NCBI GenBank assembly: GCA_000708835.1
Contig: DF237074.1
Span: forward strand, 62,001 to 126,000
Length of the DNA stretch: 64,000 nucleotides
Reading direction: 5' to 3'
Source: Klebsormidium nitens
Taxonomy: Eukaryota; Streptophyta; Klebsormidiophyceae; Klebsormidiales; Klebsormidiaceae
Part shown: positions 23,300 to 36,400 of the stretch, piece by piece
Layout: every line of letters begins with the position of its first letter
Position numbering within the stretch: position 1 is the stretch's first letter
Notes under the pieces: model-generated
Told to the model about the DNA's origin: nothing
The model's database searches: none
Seen by the model: only the letters and a program-made list of their open reading frames with translations
Made by a program: the position numbers and the translations under genes

Positions 23300-24335
23300 G
23301 TTGGTAACATCGCAATTGTCAAGCTAGAGTGGCGCAGGCTAATTCTGATTGGACGGAGAGTCGTTTACGAGCTTTGCTAAGAGATTGTATGCAATGAACA
23401 CTCGATTCTCGCGAAATTCAAGTGCGATCCGGTAGATCTTTTTATTACAGTGATCTTTCAATATCTTCATGGCCCCCTACAAGTGAGATCAAAACTCCTC
23501 CCTTTCCAATCGGAGTAACAAGACAAAGATTGTACTAATGGCTCCTATGCATGAACCAGGCTAGCTCAATACAATTGCAAGCAATGACTCATGAGCTGTT
23601 GTCATGTGCAATCGCGCTGTACTAGATATATGTGCATTGCACTTGGCCGGTATGATCCACCGGCGTTTAATTCAAAGCAACGTAAATAACCATGGTATAT
23701 AGGATAGCTCAAAACGAACATACATGTATAGAACGGCTTGAGGGTCGGTAATTGTCGAATTGTCACATTGTAATGTAAAAACGACGAGTCATTGCATTAT
23801 TTCTTCAATAGCTAGTACATGTACCATCTCTTTCTCTTCAGGAGCCTGCGGTAATACTGGGCCGGATCTATGCAGTGGCACTCGCATCTCTTTTTGAGCT
23901 GATAGTCCAGGTACTATCTTATTTTATTTACTTGTATCTGACTCTGAGTGATAGAGCGTTAGTCGATCGTTAGTGATATAATGAGCCATATGCAAGCAGG
24001 ATGAGCATGTACATGCTTGTGTACATGCGTGGAATCAGACGCCTGCAAATCGGAAGCTTTCGTTTGCTCTCAGCAAAGCTTTCGACAGCAAGACTTGAGA
24101 TCAGCGAAGGAAACAGACTCGTTCTGCAACAACTCTCAACACCTGCTCTACCAGGCCAATCCAACATACCTTTATGTACACACTGGTACTACTCCCCCGC
24201 TCAGACTCTGGAACATAATCTTCTATACCTGCGGCGCCAGCCGGTTCCATCGCCTGTCGACGACTTCTTAAGAACCTATTGCATCTTTCAACCGATCTTT
24301 TCCACCATCGTGAACAAGCGCTTCTCCTCTCTGCC
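23300..24335. other. Convergent intergenic region, F-box/LRR gene to GMP synthase
   Basis: AT-rich sequence lies between two 3' ends. Short open frames at 24001-24504 overlap the last GMP synthase exon antisense. No gene is recognised. Confidence 0.5.
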
Positions 24336-27300
24336 TCACTCCCATTCGACCGTTGCGGGCGGTTTTGACGTAATGTCGTACACGACCCGGTTGACGGAAG
24401 CGACGGTGTTGCAGATCTTGGCGGAGACGGACGCCAGGAACTTGGGCTCGAACTGGAACCTGCAATCGAAACATGCGGTCTCAGTCAGTCTTTGCAGATT
24501 TTGACTAGAGATGTAGCCGCCGTCACGAGACTCTAGTCACGTTGCTTTTCCAGCAACCAGAACAAGCAGCCTCTTCGCAAGCGGCCTCTCTGAAGTTTCT
24601 GCAAGCACCTCTTCTGTTCATTCTCGAATAAACTTCACTTCCGCCCATTTACTGCAGATTCTTGAACAAACGACTCTCATTGCAATCAGCCCTTTCCAAT
24701 TGTCGGCGAAAACCGGGGGCAGGAAGCAACATACGATATACTGCAAACCAGAAGCACCTTGTTCATGGCCTTGCTCGTCGTAGTCGCAAAGGAGGACGAA
24801 AGCACGACTTCGCTCTTTAAAAGCCCCGCCAATGGAGTGTCCACACGGGGGCAAGAGCACAGCACACAAAACTGTAGCTTTTAGGGCCACACACAGAAGT
24901 CTCCGGACCAGCTTCCATTTGCAGCCAAACTCCGCGTCCATCAAGTGTGCCCCGGGCGGCAAAAGGAGGACTAATGGGACCTTAGCGGCAAAAAAGATAA
25001 GGGGCTCACCAGTCCGCCGTCATGCCGTCCTGGCTGGTGATGGCCCGCAGCGCGACCACGTGCGTGTGCGTGCGCTTGTCGCCCTGCACGCCGACGCTCC
25101 GGATCGGGAGAAACACCGCAAACGCCTGCCAGATCTGGTCGTACAGGCCCGCGTCGCGGATGGCGTTGATGAACACCTCGTCCACCTGGGGGGCGCGGAA
25201 GAGCGCATTAGACAACACTGCGGGGTGGAGCGGTTGGCGAGTCTTCTGTCTGGGGTGGAGAAAATCGTGTGCTGTCACGGCGAGACACGCGCGCATGCTG
25301 ACCAACAAAGGCGTTGCCACCGATGACCGATTTGCGAAAGCAACGAGGGCGTGCAGACCTTGGACGACCGTGCGCTCCGTTTGTTTTGGCGCAATCTCGC
25401 CCCAAATCGCACGCGACTAGCTGCCCTAACTCAAGTCTCCCTAAACAGAAACTTCACGCCAGACTTTGCAGCCAACTGATCTGCACTGGGCATTTTCTAA
25501 CTTGACAGACCACTCGAAAGACCCATCTTGACTTCCTTGGAAGTCTGCGTGCGAAAAGCGAAGTACATTCGTTAAGTTCACCAACCCAGCATATGCCATT
25601 CCGCAAAAACCTCAGCAGATCGTGACCGCAAAAGCGCCCCAAGCATACAGGTAAGCTCAGCAACGAGCAGACGTATTTCCCCGCCCCACTTCCCGCCCTA
25701 CCTGCAGCGCGTCCCGGCCGTCACGTCCCCGAGCACGCCGCACTCGATGCACTCGTTGAATTCACCGACCCGACCTTTGCAGGCAACTCTGCGTCGAACG
25801 ATTCCCGGGAGAGCGCCCCAAACAGAATTCAAAAACACACAAACGTCTCCAGATCCAAAGACGTCTCTGTGCGCGCCTCACCTCCCGCAGTACCTTCAGC
25901 GCGTCCCCCGCTGTCATGTCCCCGAGCTACGCCGCACTCAATGCACTCATTTTCAACGGACTTGACATTTGCAGGCACCAAAAGATACCCGCAAGAGCGC
26001 CCCAAACACATGAAAAAGCCTAATCCGAACATGTCCAGCGGGCGACTCACCTCCCGGAGCACCTGCAGCGCGTCCCCCGCCGTCACGTCCCCGAGCACGC
26101 GCACCGCAAGGCCCGGCCCCGGGAACGGGTGCCGCCGCAGGAACCCGACGGGCACGTCCAGCAGCTTCCCCATGGCGCGGACCTCGTCTTTGAACAACCA
26201 TTTAAGGGGCTCCACCAGCTTGAACTTGAGGTCTTTGGGCAGCCCACCAACGTTGTGGTGGCTCTTGATTGTGTGGCTGTGCTTCTTGTCGCTGCCGGGG
26301 GGAGGGCACGACTCGATGACGTCGGGGTAGAGCGTGCCCTGGACCAGGATGCTGGGCAGCTTGCCGTACTTCTTCTGGATCTGGGGGGGAGGGAAACGGG
26401 AGAAAGTGAGTATTAGTACGGAGTTCGAAAGAGAAATGGCGTAACGTTGGGATGGGCCCGAGTGACTGAACGAGGGCACGACTCCAAGCGATGAAGCTGG
26501 GGCGTTGTGGCTCGCTGCAATCTCCCGCGTGATTCTGCTTTACCAGTCTGACGGAGCCCTCAATCTGCCGTGTCGCTTGGTTTAAGACCAGCAAATGTCG
26601 TCATCGTAGGTCTGCATGAGTGCACTTTGGTCCATCAGAAGATGGTGGACTCGACCCGTCCAGTATCTGGATTCAAAGCTCGTGGGAGGACAGGCCTGCT
26701 TTTTATCAGCACCCAGATCCCAGTCACCTTTTCAACCTTTACACGAAGGTTGTCGCATTTTGAGTCGTCGACTGTGGGAAAAACGAAGCCTTCCAAACCA
26801 TCCAAACCGTGGATGCTGTCGCATCCACGAGCAATGCGACAGCACATGTCAATCGACTTTGATTCGTATCCAGATAAGCAGCTCACCTCAAGCGCAAACT
26901 CGTCAAATACTGCGATGAACTCGCCCCCGATGATCTTGCGCTTCTTCTCGGGGTCGGTCACGCCGGCGAGCTTGCTCAGGAAGCGCTCCGAGGCGTCCAC
27001 GCACGTCACCGGCAGGTGCAGGTCCTTCTCAAACGTCGCCATCACCCGCTCTTGCTCCTTGTACCTGTAGGGGCGAAAGGAAAAAGGTCGGAATCTGTCC
27101 AAAAAGGAGATTTTGAACTGGCTGAACGAGCGCGCAAAATCTGAACCCTCGAAAGAAGGTGCGAAGTCCGTGGCTTTCAACGAGAAGGGGCGAAGTTTGT
27201 AACAAAGCTCTGGACAGATGAGGGATGAATCCTGGAATCGTTCAAAAGAAGTAGCGGGAAACCGTTGTTCGAATCTGGAGCCCATGGAGCACAGAAAGGA

Positions 27301-29643
27301 CCCGCAGAAAACCTTGAAGGTCTGACAAAACACGATCGAGAGCCGAAGACGAGGGTCGAAGCAGGTCGGGACGAGAGGGCTACAAAGAACAAAGGAAGAA
27401 AGATGTTTCTGGAACCCGTGCAAGTGAAACATGTCGAACTGTCTTGAAGAGAAATTTCTTAGCTTGCCCAAAAGTCTTGGTATGTCTCAACACCACATTT
27501 CAAAGCAGGAACCAGTTCCGCTCTATTAGACCATATGTATCCCTTCCTGTTGCAAAAATGTTCTGAATGAGAATGAGCAAGATTCCCTGCCGAAACTTTT
27601 GACAGGCTGCTTTACGTCCCGATTCCCATCATGTTAGAAACTATCGGACTGGCTCCAGCAGACTAATTAGACAATCTGAAACGAAGAGCCCACTCTTGCT
27701 TTCCTCCCCGTCTACAGGTCACATTATTCAAGCGGACAAATCGCACAGACGATTGGAAGCAAACTCCCTCCTCGAAGTACCGAGCTACTGCCAGACATGG
27801 GCAGCACTCACACAGAAGCATCTCGAGCAAGTCGAGCCCATAACTACACCCGCATCCTGTCAGAGCTGTTCAGGCTCCCCCCAGAACCTCAAAATCCAGA
27901 CCTTGAAGACTCCAGAAGCTTGTAAGATAAGAGCTCAATTCTGCGGCACTCCAATTGGAAAAATCATGTTGTGCGTCTGTGTTTGGGAGTGGGGGGAATT
28001 GGCGGGGGTCCGGCTGAGGGGGTATCCAAAGCGAGGGTCTTGGCGCCGTTGCCGGTCTCTGCCCTGAGAAAAAAGCTACCGACCTGAGCAGCCCATTGTC
28101 CACAAAGCAGCAGTGCAGCCTGTCCCCCAACGCCCGGTGCACCAGCGTCGCCGCGACCGTCGAGTCCACCCCCCCGGAAAGCGCGCAGATCGCATGGTCG
28201 TCTGGCCCCACAGCTGCATGGATCGCCTTGATCTCTTCCTCCATGACATCCTGCATCTTCCAGTCTGCCGTGCAGTCGCCGATGTCAAACACGAACCGGC
28301 GCAGCGTTGCAAGGCCCCGTTCACTGTGCGTCACCTGATCGGGTAAAGTTGTGTTGTAAGTCATGGTGGCTGCGTTGGTGTTAGCCAGTCCGAATCTGGT
28401 GTCTGTGCCTTGTCTGCTGTCTTGAATACCCATGGTTGTACCCTTCCTGCCAGGCAAGACTCTGACGACTGCCGATGCTCCTGAACTTGCCATGATTCTT
28501 CGCGGGGTCTACATAAGGGTGGTGCGGGGCTCACTTCAATCTAGCCTAGGTGCCGTTACTCTGATGATACCATGCTTGCTCTCGGACAGACTTGTTTTGC
28601 AACAATGGCACAACAGATGATACATCCTTCTCTCGATCTTCTCAGCTTTAAAGAGCCGACGAGAGCGGTATCCTAGGTTCTCTCGTTGCAAATCAGATGT
28701 CTGAAGCCTAAGCAATGGAGCAGGTTGAAGGTACATTAGGCCCAGAATTGAGAGGCTGACCCTGGCAAGCCCGTAGACCTTCGCAGCCCGCAATCTGGGC
28801 GCCACATACCACTGAAAGCGGTGAGTTGCTGAAGAGCTTTCAAAAAGTGGCGATGCACTGGTGGTCGCAGAAACGCAAGCCAGCAAAGAAGAGATATGGT
28901 CCAGACGAATAGCCCTGTCCTGAAACTGAACTACCGGCAAGCAGGTGTGACCATTACCACCGGTGCGCCCTTTGATGCGACAACTTTCTATGACACGGGA
29001 ACATCGCTCAATGGACCCTCACCTCTGGGTGGTACTGCAGCCCATACAGGTGCCTCTTTGGCGCCTCAATCCCTACGATCGTTCCCCCACTGCTCTTCGC
29101 AATCACCTCAAAGCCCTCCGGCAACCGCACCGCCTCATCTCCATGGCTCATCCAAACCACCTCTTCGTCTACAACGTCAGTGCCATAAAGGTGCGAGCCC
29201 TTCACCGGCCGAATGGGCATGCGCCCGTACTCCTGCTCCGCCGCCTGCTTCACCTCACCCCCCAACACCTGCACTATGAGCTGCATTCCGTAGCAGACCC
29301 CCAGAACAGGAATCCGCTTCTCTGCCGTCCATGCGAAGAAGCTCCGAGGCAGGGTGGGAGACGTGGCCTCGTGCACCGAGTTTGGTCCCCCGGAAAGAAT
29401 GATGACCGTCGGGTGGACCGCTTCGATCTTCCCCTGCTCGGAATCTCCCGAGAGACTGACCGAGTACACACCCAGCTCGCGCACCCTTCTCGCGATGAGC
29501 TGGGTGTACTGAGACCCGAAGTCGAGCACGAGGACAACGGACCGCTGCGGAATCGGCGGGCCGAGGTTCGGATTCCCTTCCAGGTCTACCTGCGGGGAGT
29601 TTGCTTCCGGATGGGGCTTACCGCCCAACTCTACTGTGCCCAT
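24336..29643 (-). CDS. GMPS: GMP synthase (glutamine-hydrolysing), six exons
   Basis: Exons in gene order: 29643-29023, 28334-28084, 27064-26887, 26380-26051, 25185-25010, 24459-24336 (559 aa), all in phase. Exon 1 is the class I glutamine amidotransferase: [20 protein letters not shown], nucleophile Cys117 in [10 protein letters not shown], and the His/Glu of the triad in GLQYHPE at the exon end. Exon 2 carries the ATP-pyrophosphatase P-loop SGGVDST (260-266). Later exons hold [10 protein letters not shown], the substrate segment [16 protein letters not shown] and the dimerisation domain ending [10 protein letters not shown]. It converts XMP, glutamine and ATP to GMP in the cytosol. The open frame extends upstream without ATG; 29643 is the first ATG and suits the family N-terminus. 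Intron 4 has two decoy copies of the exon 4 end. Confidence 0.97.
25690..26100. repeat. Tandem copies of GMP synthase exon 4 end and donor inside intron 4
   Basis: The exon 4 end (26051-26100) recurs at about 25877-25935 and 25690-25745, at spacings of about 168 and 193 bp. The nearer copy still translates [14 protein letters not shown] and ends in gag|gtgagg; the true exon reads [14 protein letters not shown]. The farther copy has a small deletion and ends cag|gtaggg. The intronic spacers between the copies also align with each other (agagcgccccaaaca). Confidence 0.85.
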
Positions 29644-30190
29644 CGTTACTGTCTGCTTGGTGAGGAAGGTGGGCGGACGTCTGTCGAATTGCTCGGTGAT
29701 AAGTGCAATCCCCCTTCGAAATTCAATGTCAGCCCCAGCGGCTGGTAAATCGATGCTGTACCTAGCCACTTCTGCGCCTAACTACAGCGGCAACATATGC
29801 TTGTTTGTGATAATGTAGCTCAAGCAGGCGTACAATACAACGGTGGCACTTCGTGCGCCCTCTGCCTCTGACTCACATTACAAATCCATGTGCGAGCTTC
29901 AGCCGGCTTCACTGATGTTCACAAGCGTGTCAAGCGTGGTACTGCAGTCTGCAGCCCGTGCAGGCTCATCCTGAGCTGACTGCAGCCATTCAAGATTTCA
30001 AGTAGGTAGGTAGGTAGTACCGTATTCTGGCGGGAAGGGTTTGGTCAACTTAATCCAAATTTGACCCAATTTTCTAAGCTGGGCCAATGGAGGCGTATTG
30101 ACCGCACCATCTGACAAGCTTGTTGATCGGGCGGCTCAAATTTTCTATCTCTGTCTAATATAGGGGGCCGGTTTGACAGAACCTGCAATA
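29644..30190. promoter_or_regulatory. Divergent 5' region of GMP synthase and a small gene
   Basis: There are 547 bp between the two start codons. It contains a short GTAG microsatellite (30002-30018). No specific promoter element is assigned. Confidence 0.4.
30002..30018. repeat. GTAG microsatellite
   Basis: Four tandem units of a GTAG/TAGG tetramer lie upstream of the small gene at 30191. Confidence 0.8.
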
Positions 30191-30956
30191 ATGGAGTCGG
30201 AAACTAGGTTGGGTTCTTCTGAAGCACAAAAGCTGAGCATTGATGAGTCGAACGAATTGTCAGCAAAATATCTTCTGCACAAAGTCACTGTAAACATCCA
30301 GGACATCCAGGGCGCGTTGCAACTGCAAGGGCGGGCAATTGCGTGGCGTTTGCAACCCTTCTCTGAGGTGAGAAGCTCTAGATCATTGGGGAGCATCGCT
30401 GGATTGCTTGCAAGCAGGAGTTGGTCAGGCGGGCGTAGTTTTGGTGGTGGCAGCCGCCCTGCAGAGTCTGATTGTCTCAAATGGTGTCTTTTCATGTGAA
30501 AGACGATGTTTTGTGCAGCAGCAATTGCATGAAAGTTGCATCTTGTCTTTCTGAGGACTCAATCTTCCATCATGGTAGCTCGTGCTACCACCCAGAGTGC
30601 GCCTCTCACGCGCCTGGAAACCACATGCGTTGGTGTGTCTGCGTTTCTTGTGTGGATGCTTGTTGCGTTGAGTGCATCATCAAGTCTGGCGGACAGAAAG
30701 AGGGAGAATGGCACTGTATTCAGAGGCGCGCACGATGGTGGGCAATGGACCGAGACATTGCTATGCCAATTTAGGTGTCTCTAATGGCAGGGTTTGAGTT
30801 TTCCCCTGAGTTGCCGGTAACAGTCGGCTGACATAAACTGCACAGCAGAGGCGATTGCTACTGTTTTAACACCTGCTCAATGACAAGAAAGTGTTGACTG
30901 CAACCTCTGACTTGGCTGAGCCTCGTGTAGGCTCTTTGCAGATTCTAGAAAAATGA
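30191..30956 (+). CDS. Small unrecognised protein, two exons, 63 aa
   Basis: Exon 1 30191-30367 (59 codons) begins ATGGAGTCGG and ends at a strong donor (gag|gtgaga). A candidate exon 2 at 30942-30956 after tttgcag adds four residues and TGA. The peptide includes LSAKYLLHKVTVNIQDIQGA and RAIAWRLQPFSE, has a predicted helical, amphipathic look, no signal peptide and no membrane segment. I do not recognise the family. The short last exon is uncertain, and further or different 3' exons are possible. The coding call rests on codon use, the clean donor and the head-to-head position opposite GMP synthase. Confidence 0.45.
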
Positions 30957-31454
30957 GACGAGTGCTAAGTTTGTGCTGAGGGGAGAAAATCTGACGTCAG
31001 CAAAATGCTCTAATCACTGCAGAATGATCTGTCAAGCAATCATTTGTTGATTCTCGTGACGGACTCAACTCAAGGTTGTTATTTTACTTGAATACCAGCG
31101 TGCGCAAGCACAGATGACCCATGTTTTGTAGCGACCAGCTTCTGCAGTCCACCTCCTTTGGCTCCGAATGCTGCCTCTGTCTCGGGTCCATTGTAGGGTT
31201 CTTGTGTTTGGAGTCTGCGTTCTGAGTTGCAGCATCTGCAGCAACAGTCTCAGTCGTTGGCGTCTTGTCAAACGGCAAGACGATAATAGTGCTTTTTAAG
31301 CAAATTAAATAATGCTTTAAATAGTGCTTTGCAGCGCATCTGTTCTCTTAGCGGTGTCTGTACCACCAGAACAAGGTAATTGAGTGTCAGACGGAGGTTT
31401 GTCAATCCCCTATTTGGAATGACGAGCCGCTTTTCTTCATGCAGTTTTTAAAAG
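30957..31454. other. Intergenic, no gene seen
   Basis: AT-rich spacer between two small plus-strand genes. Short minus-strand frames at 31065-31278 show no family resemblance. Confidence 0.45.
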
Positions 31455-31861
31455 ATGGCTCCCAAGGAAGAGTTCAAGCCCAAGCCAAGTGCCAAGTCAG
31501 AAAAGAACAAGCCCAAGGGAGGGAAGGCGAAGGAGGAGAAGAGGAAAGCAGATAAAGAAAAGAAGGCTGCAAAGAACGGAACCGGCCCTATAGCTATTGG
31601 AGGTAAGGTTCAAATCATGCTTACTAGATTGCTGGAGGGCTCATCAAATGTGAAGTCTCCTGTCCCATGCATGTGGTCAAACATGTGGCACCAAGTGCGA
31701 CCTTCAGCCCTTGAAAATCTTATCAAACAAGACTTTAATGAAGTTCCAAGGCCCAGCACTATACTTGTCCCGATCCTGGTAAGAGCTCTTAGTCTTGCTT
31801 GAATTGGCAGCTCTTTGTGGATAACCTTTGCTTGTTGCTTCTTTATGCAGGCAAGAAGTAG
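31455..31861 (+). CDS. Small lysine-rich protein, 52 aa, possibly TMA7-like
   Basis: Exon 1 is 31455-31602 and exon 2 is 31851-31861 (four codons' worth, then TAG); phase 1 is kept. The product is almost all Lys, Glu, Ala and Pro (MAPKEEFKPKPSAKSEKNK, then KAKEEKRKADKEKKAAK) and ends GTGPIAIGGKK. The charged body and the GP-x-x-x-GG-KK tail resemble translation machinery-associated protein 7 (TMA7/CCDC72), a ribosome-associated small protein. The match is loose and the body is shorter than usual, so the name is withheld. A Lys-rich nuclear or ribosomal protein of another family is equally possible. Confidence 0.5.
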
Positions 31862-33444
31862 GTTTGGTGAGTCCTCTAGAAGAGGTAAAGCATGAGAGAG
31901 GGGTTCGATTTCAGGCTTACCATAGCTTGGTATCGGCTTGAACGATGTCCCTCTGATCTCGGAAGTTTGAAATTGTGTGCCAGCCACAGGTAAGTCACGA
32001 ATAGGATCCACAGGCTTTTGCTGGATAGGTATAATGATACTTTGGGTTAGAACTAGCTCTTGTACATGGCCCAAAAACTTGTACTTGTGCACACCGCAGA
32101 CTTTGCTTCCCTGTCGGACTTTGGGTGATGAATCCCAAGTTTGACACTTATCCAGAGTTTCCTTTAACTCCGCCGCAAGTTCAACATGCAGTGAGCAGTT
32201 AAGAAACGTTCGTAAGACATTCTCTGCTTAGGCTGCATCTGATGGCATATGACCGTCCAATTGCGTCCATAGGACCTATGCAAAGCCCCACAAGGTCTGC
32301 CGGCCTTCAGGACTACTGTGGTCATCAGTTGAGTATACTGCATGCTTGGTATTTGTTGTCTGTCATTTGGGACAACATTTTGATCAACTACGTGGCAAGC
32401 AGGTGCATAGCACTGGGTGCAGCTTGCTGGCTGTCAATGCGCGAGTAAAGCACGATTTAGAAGTGGCATCAAAGATGTACGCTTCGTGTAGCACTTGCAA
32501 TCCATGGAGCCAATGCACATGGCCCCCTCTTTCCTCATTGCACATGGATCTGCGCGGCTGCGGCTTGCATAGTGTGCAGTGCACAGGCCATGTGTAGGCA
32601 CAGGCTCAGTCCTATATGATCATGATACACATCAGTGATGACATGGCGGGCAAATAGAGCCGCCTTTGGAGTCAGCTGCCAGCCCATGAGTCGGCGCGGC
32701 CCTCACTAACACTTGGTCAGTAGAACAGCATTTAATTAGAGACACTTTTGATAAACCCTTTGCCTCCGATTGGTATTGCTAAGTGACTTTTATACCCAGT
32801 AGTTGCCCCATGATGAGGTAGCATGTCATGTCAGTCATGTTGCTTTGTTGTTAGTAACTGCTCAGTTAAATTAACTAGCTATAGAAACATTTTTTGATGA
32901 AGGCCGAACTCCGAAATTGCTTGTTTCTGCGCCATGGGCCCAGGTGCCTAAGCGTGTATAAAAAGAAGTGACCATCAGTGAGGATTGCGCCATGATCGGC
33001 AATGACATGGGCGCAAGCTGATGGCCTCGGTGCGTTATGCAGTCCATAAAACGAATGTACCCAGTCACTAAAGCAGCTGTAATACATGCAGCCTAGCAGG
33101 CATTCATAGCAGGCATTCATTCTAGCAGGCGGCCGCCGGGTGCATATATGCCATGCACTGAAAGCTTCACGACACGTCGGCCGCGTGACACGCAGCATGC
33201 ACTGAAAAATAACCCGAGTCCAGTGGCCATGCCCAACCACACAAGAGATGTGTGTAAAACTGTTCTTACTACAAACTCAAACGTCAGGTGCAGCCAGGGG
33301 GCGTCGGTACATCAAGATTGCGAGCGCTATGACAAGAAAGGTGATATGCAAACTCGCTGGACAGAATCAACCTCCGCATGACCATGGGGCAGCAAATAGC
33401 GGGCTTTTTGGTCCAAGAGAAGACACGCGCGTCCTTAAAAGTTC
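31862..33444. other. Intergenic, TMA7-like gene to RIC1 3' end
   Basis: No conserved coding sequence is seen. A 160-codon minus-strand frame (31610-32092) has no recognisable domain. Short direct repeats occur near 33088-33120 (agcaggcattcat twice) and near 33152-33215 (catgcactgaaa twice). Confidence 0.5.
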
Positions 33445-36400
33445 TTATTGCTTTCCCGCCGCTAGCTTCGGAGATTGCGGCTCAATCTCAACGTTCTTCG
33501 GGGGCTGGCCATTTGTTGTGCCATTTGGGGCGGCCGTTCCTAGTTGCCTCTCCAGCTCTTTCAAAAAGTCCTCGTACTGATGCGCGTTGGGCTGGGCTCG
33601 CAATGTCCGACTGTATGCTCCCCACACCTTCGTGTCCGCTCGGAAGACTTCTAAGAGGACGTCCTGCCGTCGCAACACCGTCGAGAAGATGAGCGTCCAT
33701 TCCCTCGAGCCGGCCGTCCGCATATGGTACAAAAGGAACTCGGCGTCCGACCGGAGCTTCGGGTTGTCCCCGCCGACCTGCAAAGATAGATCGCTTATGA
33801 TCGACCTGTGACGACCAACGGGCTTCTAACAATCCGTCCCACGAGACGGCTTTGCAGAAACTTCCGGAATAAATCCCCAGCCGGTTAGGTAGAGATAGCC
33901 TAGACATCAATGTGCAGTCTGCACCAAAGCTGCTGCAGCGAATGCTCGCCAAACTCGGCACTCGAATTCCTTTCTGGGCTCGAAGTCTAGCCTTCCGGAC
34001 TCTTTTGGCCCTCGACCGGGCTCACACCTCGACAGGAACATCTGCCCTAAAACACTTCTTAACCCGAAACGGCTGTCTACCATGTTTCAAAATCCGTTTG
34101 GTACCCCACCTTGCTCCGTATGCTCCGAAGCGCGGAGGGGAAGTCCTCTGCGCGGGCTGCGCGGGCGCGATCCGACTGCAGGAACTCGACGAAGTCGAAC
34201 TGCGTGCCCTTGATGAAGGCCACCAGCTCCGCCAGCTCCTTGCGCTGCATCAGGGCCACCGCATGGTCGCCCAAGATGTGCTTCACCGTCGCGTGCAGCA
34301 CGTCCGCGCGCACCTGCGGGGGAGATCAACCGTCAACAACTTGCTTCCAATGGCAAGGTTTGAGGCAGAGACAATCCCCCGGTCAAATGCTGGAGCTTTA
34401 ACATTGTGGGCAGCGCCGCGCATACCTGCGGTTGAGATTATTGAAAAACGGGTTTGGAGCTTGGGGTGCTGCTCGGCAGACGCTGTCCTTCTTTGAGAGT
34501 CCGCTGCGGGTTTTCACCGTCGCTTGCAGAGTTCGGCGCGCACCCGCAGCTGAGACTGTTATGCAATAGATTTGGAGCTGAGAAAGCTGCTCGGCAGACG
34601 CAATTCTTTGTTGGACACTGAGCTGCAGATATTGGCAGTCGCGTGTAGCACACCTACGACTATCCTTGAGGTTTCTCCAAAAGGTTCTTCGATGACGTAT
34701 CCCGGACAGGTAGCAAAACAGACGCCCCCCAAGACTTCGGACTCAGCAGAGCCTAGCAATCCTCAGACTCCAGAGATTTCCGCAACCCCCTAGCGCACCT
34801 GCGGGGACGCGCTGGTGAAGCCGAAGCGGAAGAAGGACTTGAGGATCCCGTCGTCCTTCTCGTCCTCGCGCCCGCTCGCGCTGTAGTCGCGCCCCGACCG
34901 CAGCAGGAACCGAACCAGCTCGCCCGCCAGCTCGTACAGCGACACCGTCAGGCACGTCTGCAAGAAACCCAAGAAAGATGGTAATCAGCTCATACCCACC
35001 CTAACCACCGAACTAACTTACCCGTCCCACTTGCAGTTACCTTGTTGTTATGTCGGCTTATCAATATATTTCGTGTGTTCAATCACGTCTGCGGGGCGGG
35101 GCACGGCGGGCAGGCGTCAGGGGTGACGTCATCCACCAGCAGGAGCAGAGTAGTCCTCAAATTGCTGGCGCGCCCTTTCATTGCGGAGCCTGACGTCTTG
35201 AAGTAGGATCATGTCGAGAGGAAGCACAAGCCTCCTTATTGCGAGGGAAAAGTGGAGTGCTGGAAGCGCGAGCCTGAACTCAGGCGCTGAGGTCCGTTGA
35301 AACAGGAACTGCCCATGGAAGCAGGAGTAGAAGTGGGCGACTGTAGCAGGAAAAACGACAGGACACACGCGGGACTTCCCTGCGAACCCATGGAATTTGA
35401 GTCAATTCGAGCGTTTCACCTGTAGGAGCCGTAGTGCGTTCCGCTGGCCCATGGTGGGCCCGTCCAGCTTTTCGACCACCAGGATGTAACACGTGGCAGT
35501 CCGGTACTGCTTCCGTTTTAGGCACTCCTCGAACAGCCTGCACAATGGAAACAGGTCCAGTTTAACGCAAAAAGCTTCCGCGCCGCACCTTGTCAGTTTG
35601 CATTCATTTCGGAACCTGAATTAAGAGTCTGACTTTGGTTCTTCAGAGGTTCTCACCTCAAAAGCAAGACGAAAAGTGAAGAGAAAAAGGAAAGGTCTTC
35701 CGAGAAGCGAGTTTAGGCAGATGTTGGGACTGCGTGCTTGAGGAGTCGACAATGATATCTTGGTATCGTTCTGACCCAAAACTTGGCAGAATCAACCGGT
35801 CAAACACTCCTAAAAGTTAGAACATTCCGCTGCGACGGCGGCCCACACAACCCTCATCGTGGCACCCAGCCAACCCCGAAACACACCGAACTCCACTCTC
35901 GCCACTCACTCCGTCGACTTTCCCGCCGCCGCAAACAGCTCCGCCCAGTGCCGGCTGTCCGTCTTGCGCGCCACGCTCACAACCACGTCCAGAAACTCGG
36001 GGAAGTGCCGGATCAGGTCGCACGCACGCTGGAGCATCGACTGGCCCGGCGGGCGGCCCTCCGGTGGGGGGGGTTTCCCGGGGGGCGTCTTGCCCCCCGG
36101 CCGGCCCGCCTGCTGCGCCTTGAGCGCGGCTTTCCGGCGCGCGGACGCCTGGGCCATCTCGGCGTCGAAGACGGTGAAGAGGAGCCATTCGAGGGAGTGG
36201 GAGAAGTGGGGGCGGCTCGCGGAGAGGCGCGCCAGCTGGACGGCCTCCTCGAGAGCGCCGCGCTGCAGGTGGAAAAGGTTCGAAGCTTGAAGTGTAGGAT
36301 GGCAAAGTGAGAATTCCAAGCGGAACAGGACTTCTGAGTACTGAGAAGGCCTGCCATGTTGAGCAGACAATGGATTTAGAAAGGATGTTTTCCAATAAGT

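Noticed and set aside
31610-32092. 160-codon minus-strand open frame overlapping the TMA7-like gene and its 3' side
   Set aside because: No domain, signal or splice context. It runs antisense through an intron and terminal exon, and its composition is not exon-like.
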